From Mayamaea pseudoterrestris (Eukaryota > Bacillariophyta > Bacillariophyceae > Sellaphorales > Sellaphoraceae): a stretch of 64,000 nt of DNA. The position numbers and the translations under genes are program-made. Position 1 is the stretch's first letter; each line of letters opens with the position of its first letter. Below, piece by piece: positions 1-11,013 of this stretch. Location: positions 682,001-746,000 of the forward strand of contig BROI01000009.1 in NCBI GenBank assembly GCA_027923505.1, written 5' to 3'. The notes under the pieces were generated by a model that saw only the letters and a program-made list of their open reading frames with translations, searched no databases and was not told where the DNA came from.

Positions 1-59
1 TCACCAGAGTCACTAGACGGGTCTTTTCTCTTCTTCGCGTAGGGATTGGCGAGAGGCAT
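1..59 (-). CDS. Start of a gene running off the left edge (unknown product)
   Basis: On the minus strand an ATG at position 59 opens a frame that stays open to the window edge and begins MPLANPYAKKRKDPSSDS. A short Asn-Pro-Tyr-Ala-Lys-Lys-Arg-Lys start of this kind is usual for basic nuclear or nucleic-acid-binding proteins, but nothing more is visible. It would be transcribed away from the cyclophilin-like gene at 437 and share its upstream region. Only 19 codons are present, so the call rests on composition alone. Confidence 0.35.
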   Translation of the reverse strand, partial: MPLANPYAKKRKDPSSDSG

Positions 60-436
60 GGAATTTACCAAACTGCTAGAGACGTGCAATGTGGATGATG
101 AATGACATGTCATCGTGACTGCTCATTCATCTCGCAAGATTTTGGCGCGCCCAAATTCGTCGAGCTCGTCGATTGACGGTGAGACGCGACGCTTGGTTGA
201 TGGGTATCCATTGCAAGTGACTGCACATGCAAAAGGTATCTTCCATGTCGCATCGAAAAACTTGGCTAGATGGAAAAATGACTCTTGCGAGCCAGCCGGC
301 TGGCCGTTTTTGGTCGCGGTGAATTCGTCGCTGCGTGACTCTGCCACAATTTGCCGGTTTCTCATTTCCGTCGTCGAGTCGAGCAAACGACACAAAAGCA
401 ATCCAAACAACTTACAAACAAAATCAGTAAACAAAG
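60..436. other. Probable divergent promoter region
   Basis: These 377 bases lie between the putative minus-strand start at 59 and the plus-strand start at 437. Short open frames on both strands have low-complexity, unfamiliar translations and are not called. No clear TATA box or repeat was seen. Confidence 0.4.
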
Positions 437-2001
437 ATGATGTACGGAGACTTTGTCTTTCACCAAGGTGCTAGTCGCAGCGGCGGATTGATGATGGACG
501 CATCGAATCATGGAAATTCTTCGTCGTCCTTAAAATACAGTCATAACGACGCCACGACGAATCCCTTTAGCAGTTATCGGCGCTCCTATTCTACAAACAG
601 CGACTCAATGCTTTACTATAAGGACAAGCCAGTGCATAAGGAGAGTCGACTGCTCAATTATTTGCAAAAACTGTTGAATGAACCATGGAACGTTGTCGCT
701 TTGCTTTTGTTCCTTGGCGTCATTGCAGGCTGCCATCAGCGCGCCACGAAAGCATGGCTGCTCAAGGAGTTTCATTCGCAATCATATCACGAAGCCGTCA
801 GTATTTGGCAGGAGGTGCAGCAGGATCATTTGGAGCTGGCCAACGAATTCGATCAGCTTTATACAGCACAAACTAAGTGGGAGCACCGCGACCTTGCATG
901 GCGCACGCATGTGCAAAGACTGCACAACTTTACACAGCGCGAGAGTCGACGAGCTGTTCTTGACAAGTGAGTATTATAACAAAGTGGAGGTTCATCAATG
1001 CCCTTGACGTAGTTGACCAATTAGTGCTGCCACTAACAGGAACTCAACTCATGCAACTCCGTCTCATTCATCAATGTTGCAGATTCGGACCTGGGCCGCA
1101 CCATGTTTCCATCAAAGTCGTTTTACCTAGCGACAATCCATCGACCATTACTATCAATCCCGAAACGCAACTACTTGAACTGCCAAAGCACGATCCGTCC
1201 AAGGTGCGAAGCTTTCAAGTCGAGCTTGCTCCACTTTCCGAAATGCCGCACGCCGTTCACTTGTTCTTGGAGCAAGTCTCGCACAAACTTTGGGACAAGG
1301 CTAGCAGCTTTTACGTTAACCACGACCATGTCATGCAGGCGGGTCCTCGTACTCGTGAGGCGAGGCAGCACTTTACCGACTACAACCTTGAAAAGTTGGC
1401 GTTTCCGGAATACTCTCACGCGTTTCCGCACAAGCAATGGACGCTTGGATTTGCCGGTCGACCGGGTGGTCCAAGTTTCTATATAAATAAAATAAACAAC
1501 GAGGAGGACCATGGCCCATTTGGACAGGAGCACCACGCACTTGACGAGTTTGCTGACTCTTGCTTTGCAAAGATTGTTTCAGGCTTTGATACATTGTCGG
1601 AAATTATTCGCCAAACGGATGGCCAGCATCATACGCAGATTGTTGGTATGGAAGTTGTTTCCTGGAGCGACCACTGGACGGACAGTCAAGATGCGCATTG
1701 GCGAACCGCGCATCAACAATTTGACGATGTAAGCCTTGATAGCACGGATGACGCACTGTTTGCGGATGAGAATAGCGCAACGGGAACGCCGGCTGCTTCC
1801 AAAGCCTCGAATGAGATTCTCCAGCAACAATCACCGCAACACGTTGAACCAGTACACCATCACGCGCATGGCCAAGTGCAGCAAATGCTTGTACAACGAG
1901 ACGACGAACTGCAACCTCGTCATCACCGGCCGCCGTCGCACTACAACCACCACGCCGCGCGACATCTGGAAGGCTTCCATGAGACGCATGTGAAACACTA
2001 A
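437..2001 (+). CDS. Cyclophilin-like single-span membrane protein
   Basis: Two exons, 437-966 and 1083-2001, are joined by a GTGAGT donor and a TTGCAG acceptor with the frame kept, giving about 482 residues. The N-terminal 80 residues are Ser/Asn-rich and polar. A single hydrophobic span (residues about 84-99) follows, then a helical stretch (about 110-172). The second exon opens with FGPGPHHVSIKV and later holds GPFGQ and DSCFAKIVSGFDTLSEI, which match the ends of a cyclophilin fold, where family members have F-A-K-V-V-x-G-M-D. The usual catalytic Arg/Phe core is not obvious, so peptidyl-prolyl isomerase activity is uncertain. The tail is very rich in His and Gln. It is probably a type II protein of the secretory pathway. 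Role unknown. Confidence 0.7.
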
Positions 2002-2634
2002 CACCAGCTACAAAAGCAGCACATGCTTCACGAGTAGATGGGGTGAATTAAATATCTATCTCGACTCCTCTGCCGCCTTTGTTACATGCTCCAATATAAG
2101 ATAGCATTCGTAACCAATAAATCTTATGATTCGCACATGACATACGCTTTTTACGGTATGATAGTCTCCCATCATCGCATGGCCTTGAGTGTGCCACGAT
2201 ATATCTTGCGCTCAGAACATGTGGAGCTTGCGACGATGGACATGGGTTAAACAAACTGGTATCGTCGAAACTTAGCTCCATGTAGAAATGCGGATCAGGG
2301 GTAGGTCGCGCACTCTGCCGAGAATAATGAGCCTTTGCCGCCTGCGGGAGTATTTGGATCCGGACGCATCCAATACTATATGACGATTGTGCTTGAGCGA
2401 ACTAAAAAATTAGTCCCCAACCCTTTTATGGAAAGCGCATCTACCGTAGAATGACAAGGTCTCGAGCACTGCTGTTTGTACCATTCTCAGTTCTGACTTC
2501 TAACGTCTTGACTGGAATAAACTTCATCGGCTGTATTGCCGAAAATTAACGCCACTCCAATCATTTACTAGTTTGATTCTTTCACTATATTTAGAGCTAA
2601 GTTTGTTATTAATTCGCGCCAGCGAAAAGCAAGA
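2002..2634. other. Intergenic region between convergent genes
   Basis: This is the 3' flank of the cyclophilin-like gene and the 3' flank of CBP20 on the other strand. It is AT-richer than its neighbours. One 77-codon minus-strand frame is present but has no recognisable features. I see no gene, repeat or RNA here. Confidence 0.5.
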
Positions 2635-3396
2635 CTAGACACGCATGCGCTTGCTGGCCGGTTCCATGTCCTCGTCCATGTCTTCACTCGCTCCATCATT
2701 GCCACGGTTGTTGTTTGTCATATCCGACTCACTGCCTTTATGGTAGTTGTGTGATCCCGATCGAGGAGCCGTCAAGGGAGCATTGACGTCAACCATGCCA
2801 GAGGTTCCATCCTCATCACTCCGACCTCGCTTACCGCTGCTGTTGCGGCGATCGACATCATCCCGATGCACCTTTCTGCGCTTGTCGTCGCGAACTTGTC
2901 CTCCGGTAACTCCGCGACCATATTGTCGTCCAGGCTGAAAACCAGCGTCAAGCTCGACGCGAATGACCTTCGTATCCAACTTTGTATTCGTCAACAAGGA
3001 AACGGCCGCCAGTGCATCGGCGCGAAACTGATACTCCACAAAACAGAATCCGCATGGAGTCTTCTTGACGCGATCCAGTCCCATTTGGATGCGAACAACC
3101 GGTCCAATCGTTTCAAAGTGTGCTCGAACATGGCGCGAGCGAGCTCCAAAACTTAGATTTCCAACATAAACTGTGGACGACCGACCGAGAGCTTCAAGCT
3201 GTCGCGCGGGAGATTCGTAGTGCGAGCGATCCCAGTAGAGCATAGGTGCATTGTCAGCATCATTGGCAGCAAAAAAAATGTCAGCAGCTCGGCGATGCGG
3301 CGCAAGACGGGGATTCGAAACAGAAACAACGTCGGTCGAGCCACTTTCAGCTGCTGCAGCTGCAGGGAGACTAACACTTGCGCTTTCAATTTCCAT
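2635..3396 (-). CDS. NCBP2: Nuclear cap-binding protein subunit 2 (CBP20)
   Basis: This 253-residue protein has one RRM at about residues 74-152, with RNP2 VYVGNLSF and RNP1 CGFCFVEY. Around the RRM are the family hallmarks: the YWDRSHY segment before it and DAGFQPGRQYGRG after it, whose aromatic and charged residues contact the m7G cap in known CBP20. CBP20 pairs with CBP80 to bind capped RNA in the nucleus for splicing, export and 3' processing. Animal CBP20 is about 156 residues. Here the N terminus has an extra Ala/Ser-rich stretch, and a long charged C-terminal tail (about residues 170-253) carries basic clusters and a closing acidic run. The gene has no intron. Confidence 0.95.
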   Translation of the reverse strand: MEIESASVSLPAAAAAESGSTDVVSVSNPRLAPHRRAADIFFAANDADNAPMLYWDRSHYESPARQLEALGRSSTVYVGNLSFGARSRHVRAHFETIGPVVRIQMGLDRVKKTPCGFCFVEYQFRADALAAVSLLTNTKLDTKVIRVELDAGFQPGRQYGRGVTGGQVRDDKRRKVHRDDVDRRNSSGKRGRSDEDGTSGMVDVNAPLTAPRSGSHNYHKGSESDMTNNNRGNDGASEDMDEDMEPASKRMRV

Positions 3397-3560
3397 TATA
3401 ACAGCTCCGAGTAAGATAAGACGAATATTGCCAATCGTTGTCCTCTTTGAAATTCAGCTTGCCAAACAACGCCGCACTACCATGGTGAATGGTTGCGATT
3501 TGATCCGCGGCGAAAGGTAGTACTGTTGCGACAAAGATTGTTCGCCATTCATATCGCACC

Positions 3561-3720
3561 GTTACTGTTATCGCCGATCCTAAAGCTACGTACGCAAAAA
3601 TGTAGTCATCATGTAGAAAGAATCGTTGACTTCAGGTGTTGCGTTGCAAATAAGCATCTATTAACGTTTACATAATGCTCTTTGTCAACATGGAATGCCC
3701 TCGACTTTGGCTTTTCAGGA
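3561..3720. repeat. Direct repeat, copy 1 (about 150 bp)
   Basis: This segment matches 4201-4351 in the same orientation with small indels. Shared blocks include CCTAAAGCTACG, GTAGTCATCATGTAGAAAG, TTGCAAATAAGCATCTATTAA and ATGGAATGCCCTCGACTTTG. The second copy abuts the 3' end of the TPR gene at 4356, so copy 1 looks like a duplicated 3' flank of that gene. Confidence 0.85.
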
Positions 3721-4143
3721 TGTATTCATCGCGCGCCAATGGACAGGGGGTCGTCGCCAATGATGTCGTCGCCAAGGCCTCGGAGACGACTACCAATAGA
3801 CAGCAGGTGTTTGGGGCTTCAAGCATGGAATGCTTGTACCAGACGAAGCATGCGCCTTTACGCGCAGAGTGGGAATGAGCGGCGTTCGGAACACATTGCG
3901 TGGTTTCGGAAAGCGTATCTGGCGTTACATCATGGTAGTATCGACGGAAGCATTGAAATGATGATGACTAAGCAGCCAGTGCCTCAGAACAGCGGTTCTG
4001 ATCCGTTGGAAGTTAGTGGCGCCAAGATTATGCTCGCATGCTTGCGGGGCAATGTAGCAAGTGCGCTCAAACGACCACTCGCCGAGGTACTACAGATCCC
4101 AGAAGTCTTCCGAGGTTCACCATGTAACGTTTTCGTAAGATAG
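3682..4143 (+). pseudogene. Peroxiredoxin C-terminal relic
   Basis: The last part of this plus-strand frame resembles the C terminus of the type II peroxiredoxin encoded at 12006-12683. Here it reads PVPQNSGSDPLEVSGAKIML followed by ACLRG. The intact gene reads PVIQNSGPDPYEVSDAETML followed by TYLKG. The similarity starts near residue 75 of the frame and covers only about 55 residues. The peroxidatic Pro-x-x-x-Thr-x-x-Cys region is absent, so it cannot be an active peroxidase. The upstream part of the frame has no recognisable match. It sits exactly between the two copies of a direct repeat, which suggests a duplicated and inserted gene scrap. A short expressed gene is the less likely alternative. 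Confidence 0.6.
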
Positions 4144-4200
4144 CCGACAACTAGTCAAACTTTTTCCGAACTTGATTTGCTATGTTGATATATAGTGCAA

Positions 4201-4351
4201 AGTTACTAGTGTGTCGCTGTCCTAAAGCTACGCAAAGTAGTCATCATGTAGAAAGGATCGTTGCATTCAGTGTCGCGTTGCAAATAAGCATCTATTAATA
4301 TTTACACACTCCCCGTCAAACATGGAATGCCCTCGACTTTGGCTTTTCTGG
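4201..4351. repeat. Direct repeat, copy 2 (about 150 bp)
   Basis: This is the partner of 3561-3720, in the same orientation. It ends just before the stop codon of the TPR gene (minus strand, stop at 4356-4358), so it is the 3' untranslated or flanking region of that gene. Confidence 0.85.
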
Positions 4352-4355
4352 CATT

Positions 4356-5727
4356 TTACAAGTGAAAAGCGTTAGCAAACTCCAGGTTTGACAACGTGTC
4401 TCGCACTGCCCTGTGCTGATCTCCAAGGACTGACTGTTGAATGAGCAGAGCTTCCTCCAATAATGACAGCGCATTTTCGTAATCCTTGAGCGCAAGCATG
4501 AGATACCCACAGTTGCAAATGACGATTGCAACGTGCAACAAATCCAAATCAGCTTGAGCCGACGATCCAATCGCCATTTGCTGTAACTCATCTGCTTCTT
4601 GCAAGAGCGAGAGAGCTTTATCATGATTGCCAAGCTCGAAATGACAGCAAGCCATATAGTTCAAAACCATGGCTTGCTGAGGCCGACGCGACATATCGTG
4701 AAGCCGGTTGCGAACCGCAAGGGCCTCTTTAAAACATGCAATGGCGCCTTCAAAGTCACTCTTGGCAAAGAGCTGAATGCCTAATTCATCACACGAGAGT
4801 GCCACCTCGGGATTATTCTCCCCAAACGCCACCGTCTTCAAGTGAATAGCCTTTCGAAAGTAGGTAATGGCATCGTCAGGTCGTCCAGCAAGGATACTGA
4901 CAACACCAAGATTGTGAGCCGTGATGCCTGCCAAATATTTATTGTTTCCTCGATTTGGTCGTGCCATTTGTACCCCTAGGTCACCAGCAAACTTCTCTAA
5001 AAGTACCTTGTAGCGCTTGTTCTAAAAGTAATGGACTCGTTAGTGCTTTATATGAGTCCCATACGTAATCACATTGCAAACGCACCTTTGTATGTTCTAC
5101 AATCTCAGCTAATGTAACACTAAGATTGTTGGGATGCCGCATATTCCACACGTCGAGGGGAACAGTCTCGGCAACCTTGATCTGGCCAATCTCCATGAAT
5201 CGATTCTCAGCCATTATGGGCGGTATATCGATCAAATACCCAACCGAAATCATTCTCTCCGTGCGCGTCGTGAGTTGTTCAAGCGTGTCGTAAACTCGTT
5301 CATGAGGCGTCAGCTCATCGACGAGAGCACCAAGTCCGATGAACCGAAGACCATGAAGCTCAACGAATTGCAATGACGTCGCCATGACTTGATCCTTTGG
5401 TTCGGCGTTGGGAAAACTTGTGCAAACAATTCCGCAATTACCAAGAAGAGCTGTAACAAGGTCAATGCGTTTAGAGGATGGCTGATTTGGCCCGACTCCA
5501 TAAACTTTTGTTGTTGCAACAGAACCTTTTTGAATCGTCGGCGGAAGGGTTCCGCAAGCAACTAGGCGCCGCAAGGGACTTTCGGTCTCCTTATATTCGC
5601 CAGATTCTGCACTGACGTTCATCGTTTTCTTGCTAGCGAGGCAATTTGCCGACGGACAATAATGGAAGAAGAAAGATCGGACTGGTATGCGTGTTGTGGT
5701 ATGTGGTCGCAGCAACTGGAATTGCAA
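4356..5727 (-). CDS. Tetratricopeptide-repeat protein
   Basis: Two frames join as exons 5727-5086 and 5021-4356 through a 64-base intron (AAAG/GTGCGT donor, TTTTAG acceptor, phase 0), giving about 435 residues. The C-terminal half has at least four tandem TPR units, each with the W/L-G-Y/A-F-A spacing, for example ITAHNLGVVSILAGRPDDAI and VLNYMACCHFELGNHDKALS. The N-terminal half (about residues 40-210) has no domain I recognise. TPR arrays bind other proteins. The first 35 residues are hydrophobic, Arg-containing and lack acidic residues, so a mitochondrial leader is possible. The Met at 5622 is an alternative start if the leader is not real. Confidence 0.75.
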
Positions 5728-6036
5728 GTCTCACTGTCAAGTCATGAGGGAAACGGAGCAGGCCGTCGTCGCCAAAACCCGCCTGGCGTGGCGCGGCCCG
5801 CGCGTGAACTGATGCGTTTCTCTGCACCACACAATCGTTCCATTCACTCCATTCTCGCCTTTCCATCGTTCCCTTGGAGATGCTCGATGATCCAATTCGA
5901 TCCATACTTTGAGCATAGCTGCATATACCAAGCACTGATAAACATGCCTGCCTGTTTCAGATTTGCTGATGAACAAAGCGCACGCATTTGGTGGTGATGC
6001 ATCTACGTTGGTGCATGGTGCATCCCTACGATTCCG
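5728..6036. other. Upstream region of the TPR gene
   Basis: Overlapping open frames occur on both strands here, but neither translation shows a domain, a leader or repeat structure. It is read as promoter sequence of the minus-strand TPR gene. No repeat or RNA gene was seen. Confidence 0.4.
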
Positions 6037-6550
6037 ATGACGACTCATTCAGCGCTACCTGACATTACAAAAGACATGCTGCGCTTTTCCTTTAAAATGA
6101 TCAGCCGACGATCTTCAGGGACACAATCGTCTACTCACAAAGTAAGTGGCGGAATGAGCATTCTCTGTCATTATATGGCTGCAAAGGATGCTTGTCAATG
6201 CCGTTTACCTGTCGGACTGTAATACCTGGCGAAAACCTATGCTTATTTGACTCCTGATGCATTGCGATGTCGTTATGTGCCAGAAGAAACGTTACACCGA
6301 CCACTTACGTCATTTCCTCTTCAATTGCAGCTCTGCGATGATTGGCGCGCGGAACGAACGAGAGAGATATGCGCAATATGCGAGCAGATTCCTCTCGAAG
6401 CTCTTTTTTGCAGGTTATCGAGGTACACGCACTATAAAAGAATCAATGGTATGTTCGGGGTGCTGTGTATTTGGTACTGTGCATACCCAGTCAACCAAAT
6501 TTAGAATGTGGCGAGTAACACACTGCAACATTCATCGTTATGACTGGTAG
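6037..6550 (+). CDS. Possible small spliced gene, unknown product
   Basis: A frame starting at 6037 (MTTHSALPDITKDMLRFSFK) runs into a strong donor, CACAAA/GTAAGTGG, near 6140. Downstream are two good acceptors, GTGCCAG and TTCAATTGCAG, followed by a frame with protein-like composition (GARNERERYAQYASRFLSKL near 6340-6400). This could be a short intron-bearing gene, but which exon joins hold is unclear and no family is recognised. It may equally be non-coding. Confidence 0.2.
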
Positions 6551-6953
6551 AGAAATGGCTTGTACAAGACAGGCTATGCGCATATCCATGCCAGTGTCTG
6601 TAAGAAACCTTGTCAACATCTCTTGCGAATCTTCTCACATGAGTTTGTGTCAACGATTGTTCTTGACAGAAAAGATTTGACGCTCCACGTTTCATTCGTT
6701 CGATGAATTCGAGTAGACCTACCTCATCTTTAAATATCTTTGTTTACACACCATGGCTATCTTCTACATTTATATAGGACTTCTTGGCCCATGGCATTCG
6801 ATGGCAGCCCCTACTAAAAAATGGCAATGAGGGGTGTAGCCTTTTTTCAGTGCCGGGCTGACAGATCTGATGTCGCAGCCTCACTGTCAACGCCGCGCTG
6901 CAGCAGCACTCTTCTCGATTGAATTGCCTCTCGACGCAAGGAAAGGGTTGACC
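6551..6953. other. Intergenic stretch upstream of the HMG-box gene
   Basis: I see no open frame with recognisable content. It probably holds the promoter of the HMG-box gene, whose likely start ATG at 6954 lies in a good context (GACCATGG). Confidence 0.4.
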
Positions 6954-8689
6954 ATGGCCGACGAGGTAGGTGCATCTTCATTGTTAAACGCGTTAGCTAA
7001 GATTTGTCGCACGAAAGTGTTTTCGGTCTGCGGTCTGGGTCGGAGCGTTGCTATGTAGCCCTGTGCTGCACTTCTTGGCAGCAACTGGAATGGACGAGGC
7101 ACGAGGCAAGGCTGAAATTCAAAGGCGACAATTGGAAGTTGACTGTACGACTGAAGACGCAGTTCATCATCTTGCTTTGACCCGCAAGCAGTATCGATCT
7201 ATTTTACTATTGAACTTATGGCTCGAATCTTATATGTTGGTTACTTTCTCTTCTCATTCTTGGTGTCCTCATTCTGTTGACAGCACAACAATGATATCCA
7301 GCAAGGACGATTGCTCGACACCAGAGAAGCAGGAGAGAAAACCAAAGACATTGAAATGTGCGCCGGAGCTGTGGATGATGTTGTCAATGCATTTTTGACA
7401 GCATCTGTTTCCGTAGAAAGGCAAGGCAATCATAACAAGCGCAAGCGCTCCATTCCAACACCCCTAGCAAATCCACACCAACTGCGGAAGAACCCTCATG
7501 CTCCAAAGAGATTTAAGAGCAGCTATATATGCTTCTTCATAGCGAAGCAAGCAGGGATAAAGCAGGAGCTTGGTGAATCAGCAACGGTAGCTGAGATATC
7601 GCGTCAATCAGCCATTCTCTGGAAACGTCTTTCGGAAACGGAGCGAAAGCACTGGGAGGAAATGGCTACCAAGGACAAGGAACGTTACAATATCGAAAAG
7701 GCAACCTACACGGGGCCTTGGCAAGTTTCTACCAAGCGTGCCAAAAAGGAGTAAGTGTAGTGTCTGCTTTCTCGGGTTCGTGGCCACTTCTGTGCGTCAA
7801 ATCTGATGGCTGATTCTCCTCTCATCCCAACTTAGCCCCAGCGCACCGAAGCGTCCAATGTCTGCTTTTCTTTACTTTGCTCAGGAACATCGGAGCCAGA
7901 TCAAGCATGCTCATCCGGATACGAAGAATACTGATATTTCGAAACAGCTTGGCGAAATGTGGCGCAGCTTGACCGAAGCTGTCAGAAAACCGTATATTGA
8001 TCAAGAAAGGACTGCACGCGAACAGTACAAAATAGATATCAATGAGTGGCGCAAGGAACATGAGGCCAAAGTGACGGAGGAGCGAGAGCGGGCACATGTC
8101 GGCATGGGCCATGTTTATCCAACGCAGTTTGGCTACGCGGCGGAGCACCCGTACGGAGTCATGCCTGTGCATGCATATGCTGGCGTCCACTCACCCTATG
8201 GGCGCCCAATGCCAACGCCCTATGGATATTGTAAGCTGCAATTAGGATTATAAGGCTGGGCATACCTTACATCAACTAACAATTTCCCTATTCTCTTTAG
8301 CCGCCCCGTCGTACAATACGTTTCATGCGCCGCCTCGGTTGGGGCCGATCCAATTTAACCAAGGGGGTGCTGGAGGAAGTAACAAGCCAATTGTGCTTGG
8401 ACCTAACGGAATGCCGGCTGTCCAGGGTGGGCACTATGGCGCTCACAGCGATCTTGCCGCCAATCACGGTCACCTTCATATACATCATCAACATCACTTT
8501 CACAATGATTTATCAAGAGGCGAAGCAGATGCACCGCCGTCTCCCGAGCCCTCTGAGCACGAGTACGATCAAGAGGACGATGGCGATGGCGAGCAAGATG
8601 ATCATCATTCTAGTGAAGAGGAAGCGGACAATGCGTTGACCTATAACTTCGTCAGAGGAACCGATCTAACTGAGCCAGCGTTGTTGTGA
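6954..8689 (+). CDS. Protein with two HMG boxes
   Basis: The likely start is ATG at 6954 (MADEV), followed by an exon from 7082 (ATGMDEARGKAEIQRRQLEV). The join between that exon and the main one, which opens by about 7284, is not resolved because donor and acceptor phases disagree. The rest is clear: the main exon to 7750, then 7836-8230, then 8301-8689, with GTAAGT and GTAAGC donors and kept frames. HMG box 1 begins at HAPKRFKSSYICFFIAKQ, and HMG box 2 begins at SAPKRPMSAFLYFAQEHR right after an intron. HMG boxes bind and bend DNA in chromatin. The tail is rich in Gly, His, Tyr and Pro and ends in a long acidic run, as in animal HMGB proteins. Confidence 0.85.
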
Positions 8690-8808
8690 GCAAGCGATCA
8701 ACGATGCGCAATTTCATATTGCCGCGTGGATTGGTCGGATTGCATCTAAATTCTAATCATAAATGGACGTGTTGTTTAGCGTACATGACAAATAATTGAT
8801 TAGCGTTA

Positions 8809-10482
8809 TTATTGCCGCCGGCTCAAAAAGTCTGGCACGTCGGATCCTGGCCTTCCGAAGAGCGAAGATGATGGCGGGGCAGGCGAATCTCGACTATTGA
8901 ATCCGGTCGCCAGCACAGTGATGGACACTTCATTCTCCATTTCATCATCCACTAATGCACCGAAGATCACGTTGGCATCTTCATGAACATTGTCATAAAT
9001 TACGCGCGCTGCCTTGTTAACATCTTGCAGCGACAAATTCCGTGGTCCCATAATGTTAAATACAACACCAGTGGCATCACTGACCGGCTCGTCGAGCAGT
9101 GGGGAACTGATCGCGGCAATCGCAGCGTCTTCGGCGCTCGTTCTGTGATAAGATAGAGCGACGCTCAATTCAGTTCACAAACATATCAGAAGTCAAACTG
9201 GACGCTCATCTGATGCAAACACTTACTTTCCGACACCAGTTCCAATACCCATGAGCGCATTGCCAGCATCCTTCATTACTGATCGCACATCCGCAAAGTC
9301 GACGTTGATCAATCCTGGACGTACAATGATTTCACTGATACCAACAACACCTGAAAACAGAAAAACTTAAGGTGTTAACGTGTTGACCACACGAAGACCT
9401 TTTGTAAAAACGGGGGAGCTCAACGTACCCTGTCGCAAAATGTCGTCGGCCACACGAAATGCTGCAGTAACGGGCGTGTCATCGGGAATAATCTCTAGTA
9501 GCTTATTGTTGCTGACAATGATGACCGTGTCAACATTCTTCTTGAGCTCGTTAATGGCATCAGTCGCCTGTTGCATGCGCCGTCGTCCTTCAAAGGCAAA
9601 GGGCTTCGTCACGATTGCGACCGTCAATGCTCCACTCTTCTTAGCAATTCCAGCCACGACAGGTGCCTATATTTGAAAGTAATTAAGTTGATGAGTTGGA
9701 TCAGCCACCGATTTGTTTCAGCTGCAGTTGTGGTAGAAGCAACGTCATTTATCAGCAACGCAGCGAAACTACGTACCGCTCCACTGCCAGTGCCGCCACC
9801 CATACCAGACGTGATAAAGCACAGATCTGTCCCTTGCACCATGGCTTCAATATCCTGCGATGACTCTTCCGCCGCTAATCTTCCAACGTTTGGATCTCCG
9901 CCTGCTCCCAGTCCTCGAGTAACCGCTGCACCAATGTTCAACACTTTGGCGCCCAGCACTTTGGATCTACCGAGCGCTTGGGCATCCGTGTTAATGGCCC
10001 AATAGTCGACACCGCCAACGGCTGTTTCCAACATTCTGTCGACCTGTTCATGCAAGACGGTGTATGAGAATGGAACTAGAAAAGGAACGCTGTATCTTCC
10101 GTCACCTCCTACCGTAGAGACCGCGCATACGTACAGCGTTACACCCTCCTCCGCCGACTCCGAAGACTCGAATGACGCATGGACTTAATCCACCTTCTGG
10201 ATACAGTGGTCGCGCTGACTGCTTCAAAAGAACAGATCTATCGGACTGTGATAAAACATCCTTGGCCTTTCGAAAGCCCAAAAACGTTGCTCGACCTTTG
10301 CCAGTTCGCGACAGTTGCTGCGGCTCTCGACTATGCAGTATTTGTGAATCGTCATTCTTATTGTTAATTTTAGCTAGCAGATGCGTCGTTGTTGATTGTC
10401 GAGTACAAGATGATGGCAAGTAGGCAAAAGCCAATGTCGTCGTGGCGAAAAGTATCGTCAATATCTCCAAACCAAATCTCAT
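8809..10482 (-). CDS. ftsZ: Plastid division protein FtsZ
   Basis: Five exons (10482-10135, 10043-9777, 9666-9429, 9350-9227, 9142-8809) keep the frame across four GT-AG introns and give 436 residues. The tubulin-type GTPase core is complete: [12 protein letters not shown] at the N side, the GTP signature GGGTGSG split by the second intron, and [12 protein letters not shown] in the T7 region. A hydrophobic leader ending LAFAYLP has Phe after a signal cleavage site, as in bipartite plastid targeting, so the protein is probably sent to the stroma to form the division ring. The tail is short and I do not see the conserved C-terminal membrane-anchor-binding peptide. The nearest relatives would be the cyanobacterial-type plastid FtsZ. 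The upstream 80 bases hold a short TGCAG microsatellite. Confidence 0.95.
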
Positions 10483-11013
10483 GATCAGAAATTCAGTAGC
10501 ACCACCAGAATATCACAGAGAATGAACAGCCTTTTAATGCTTCGTCTTCAGTATGAGTCGACGAAAATGCCGAGTGCAATGCAGTGCAGTGCAGTGCAGC
10601 AGAGCAGCTATGATATCGACAACAAAGTCGAATTGATGATGAGAGGTGCAGGCGCGATGCGACGAGCGTTTGACGCTGCGATGCAACGGCTTCATTGAAA
10701 GCACGGCCGCCAAGTTGAGTTGAAGGCGAATCCGTCACGCGCGCCAGCCGAGCCTTATGGGATGCCAAGCCTTGATCACCAAGCAAACGCACGATGCTCG
10801 ACCTTCTTTCCCATGGCAAATGGGGGAGATAGTTTGACTTCTACAATTGACAGTTTTCAATTTTAGGCTTGACATTTGCTACTAATTAAGACAACATTTT
10901 GCGGATTGACGCATTGGCCCTTGTATTACTCTCCAGTTGATTGTCGCTTAACACTCTCCGATCAGTCGCGATCAGTCGCGATCATCCAAAAGTCTTCCTT
11001 CACAATTGACATC
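10483..11013. other. Divergent promoter region with two small repeats
   Basis: This lies between FtsZ (minus) and a plastid TPR gene (plus). A run of five-base TGCAG-type units lies at about 10570-10605, and a ten-base direct repeat (GATCAGTCGC twice, then partly again) lies at about 10961-10985 just before the plus-strand gene. No gene was seen, although a minus-strand frame at 10493-10819 exists. Confidence 0.5.

Noticed and set aside
115-474. 119-codon plus-strand frame before the cyclophilin-like gene
   Set aside because: Low-complexity translation, overlaps the start of the better-supported gene, and has no recognised features.
2048-2281. 77-codon minus-strand frame
   Set aside because: No Met context, domain or composition that supports coding, and it lies in the 3' flank of two genes.
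5737-6048. 103-codon minus-strand frame upstream of the TPR gene
   Set aside because: Overlapping frames on both strands, Arg/Trp-rich translation and no domain. Treated as promoter sequence.
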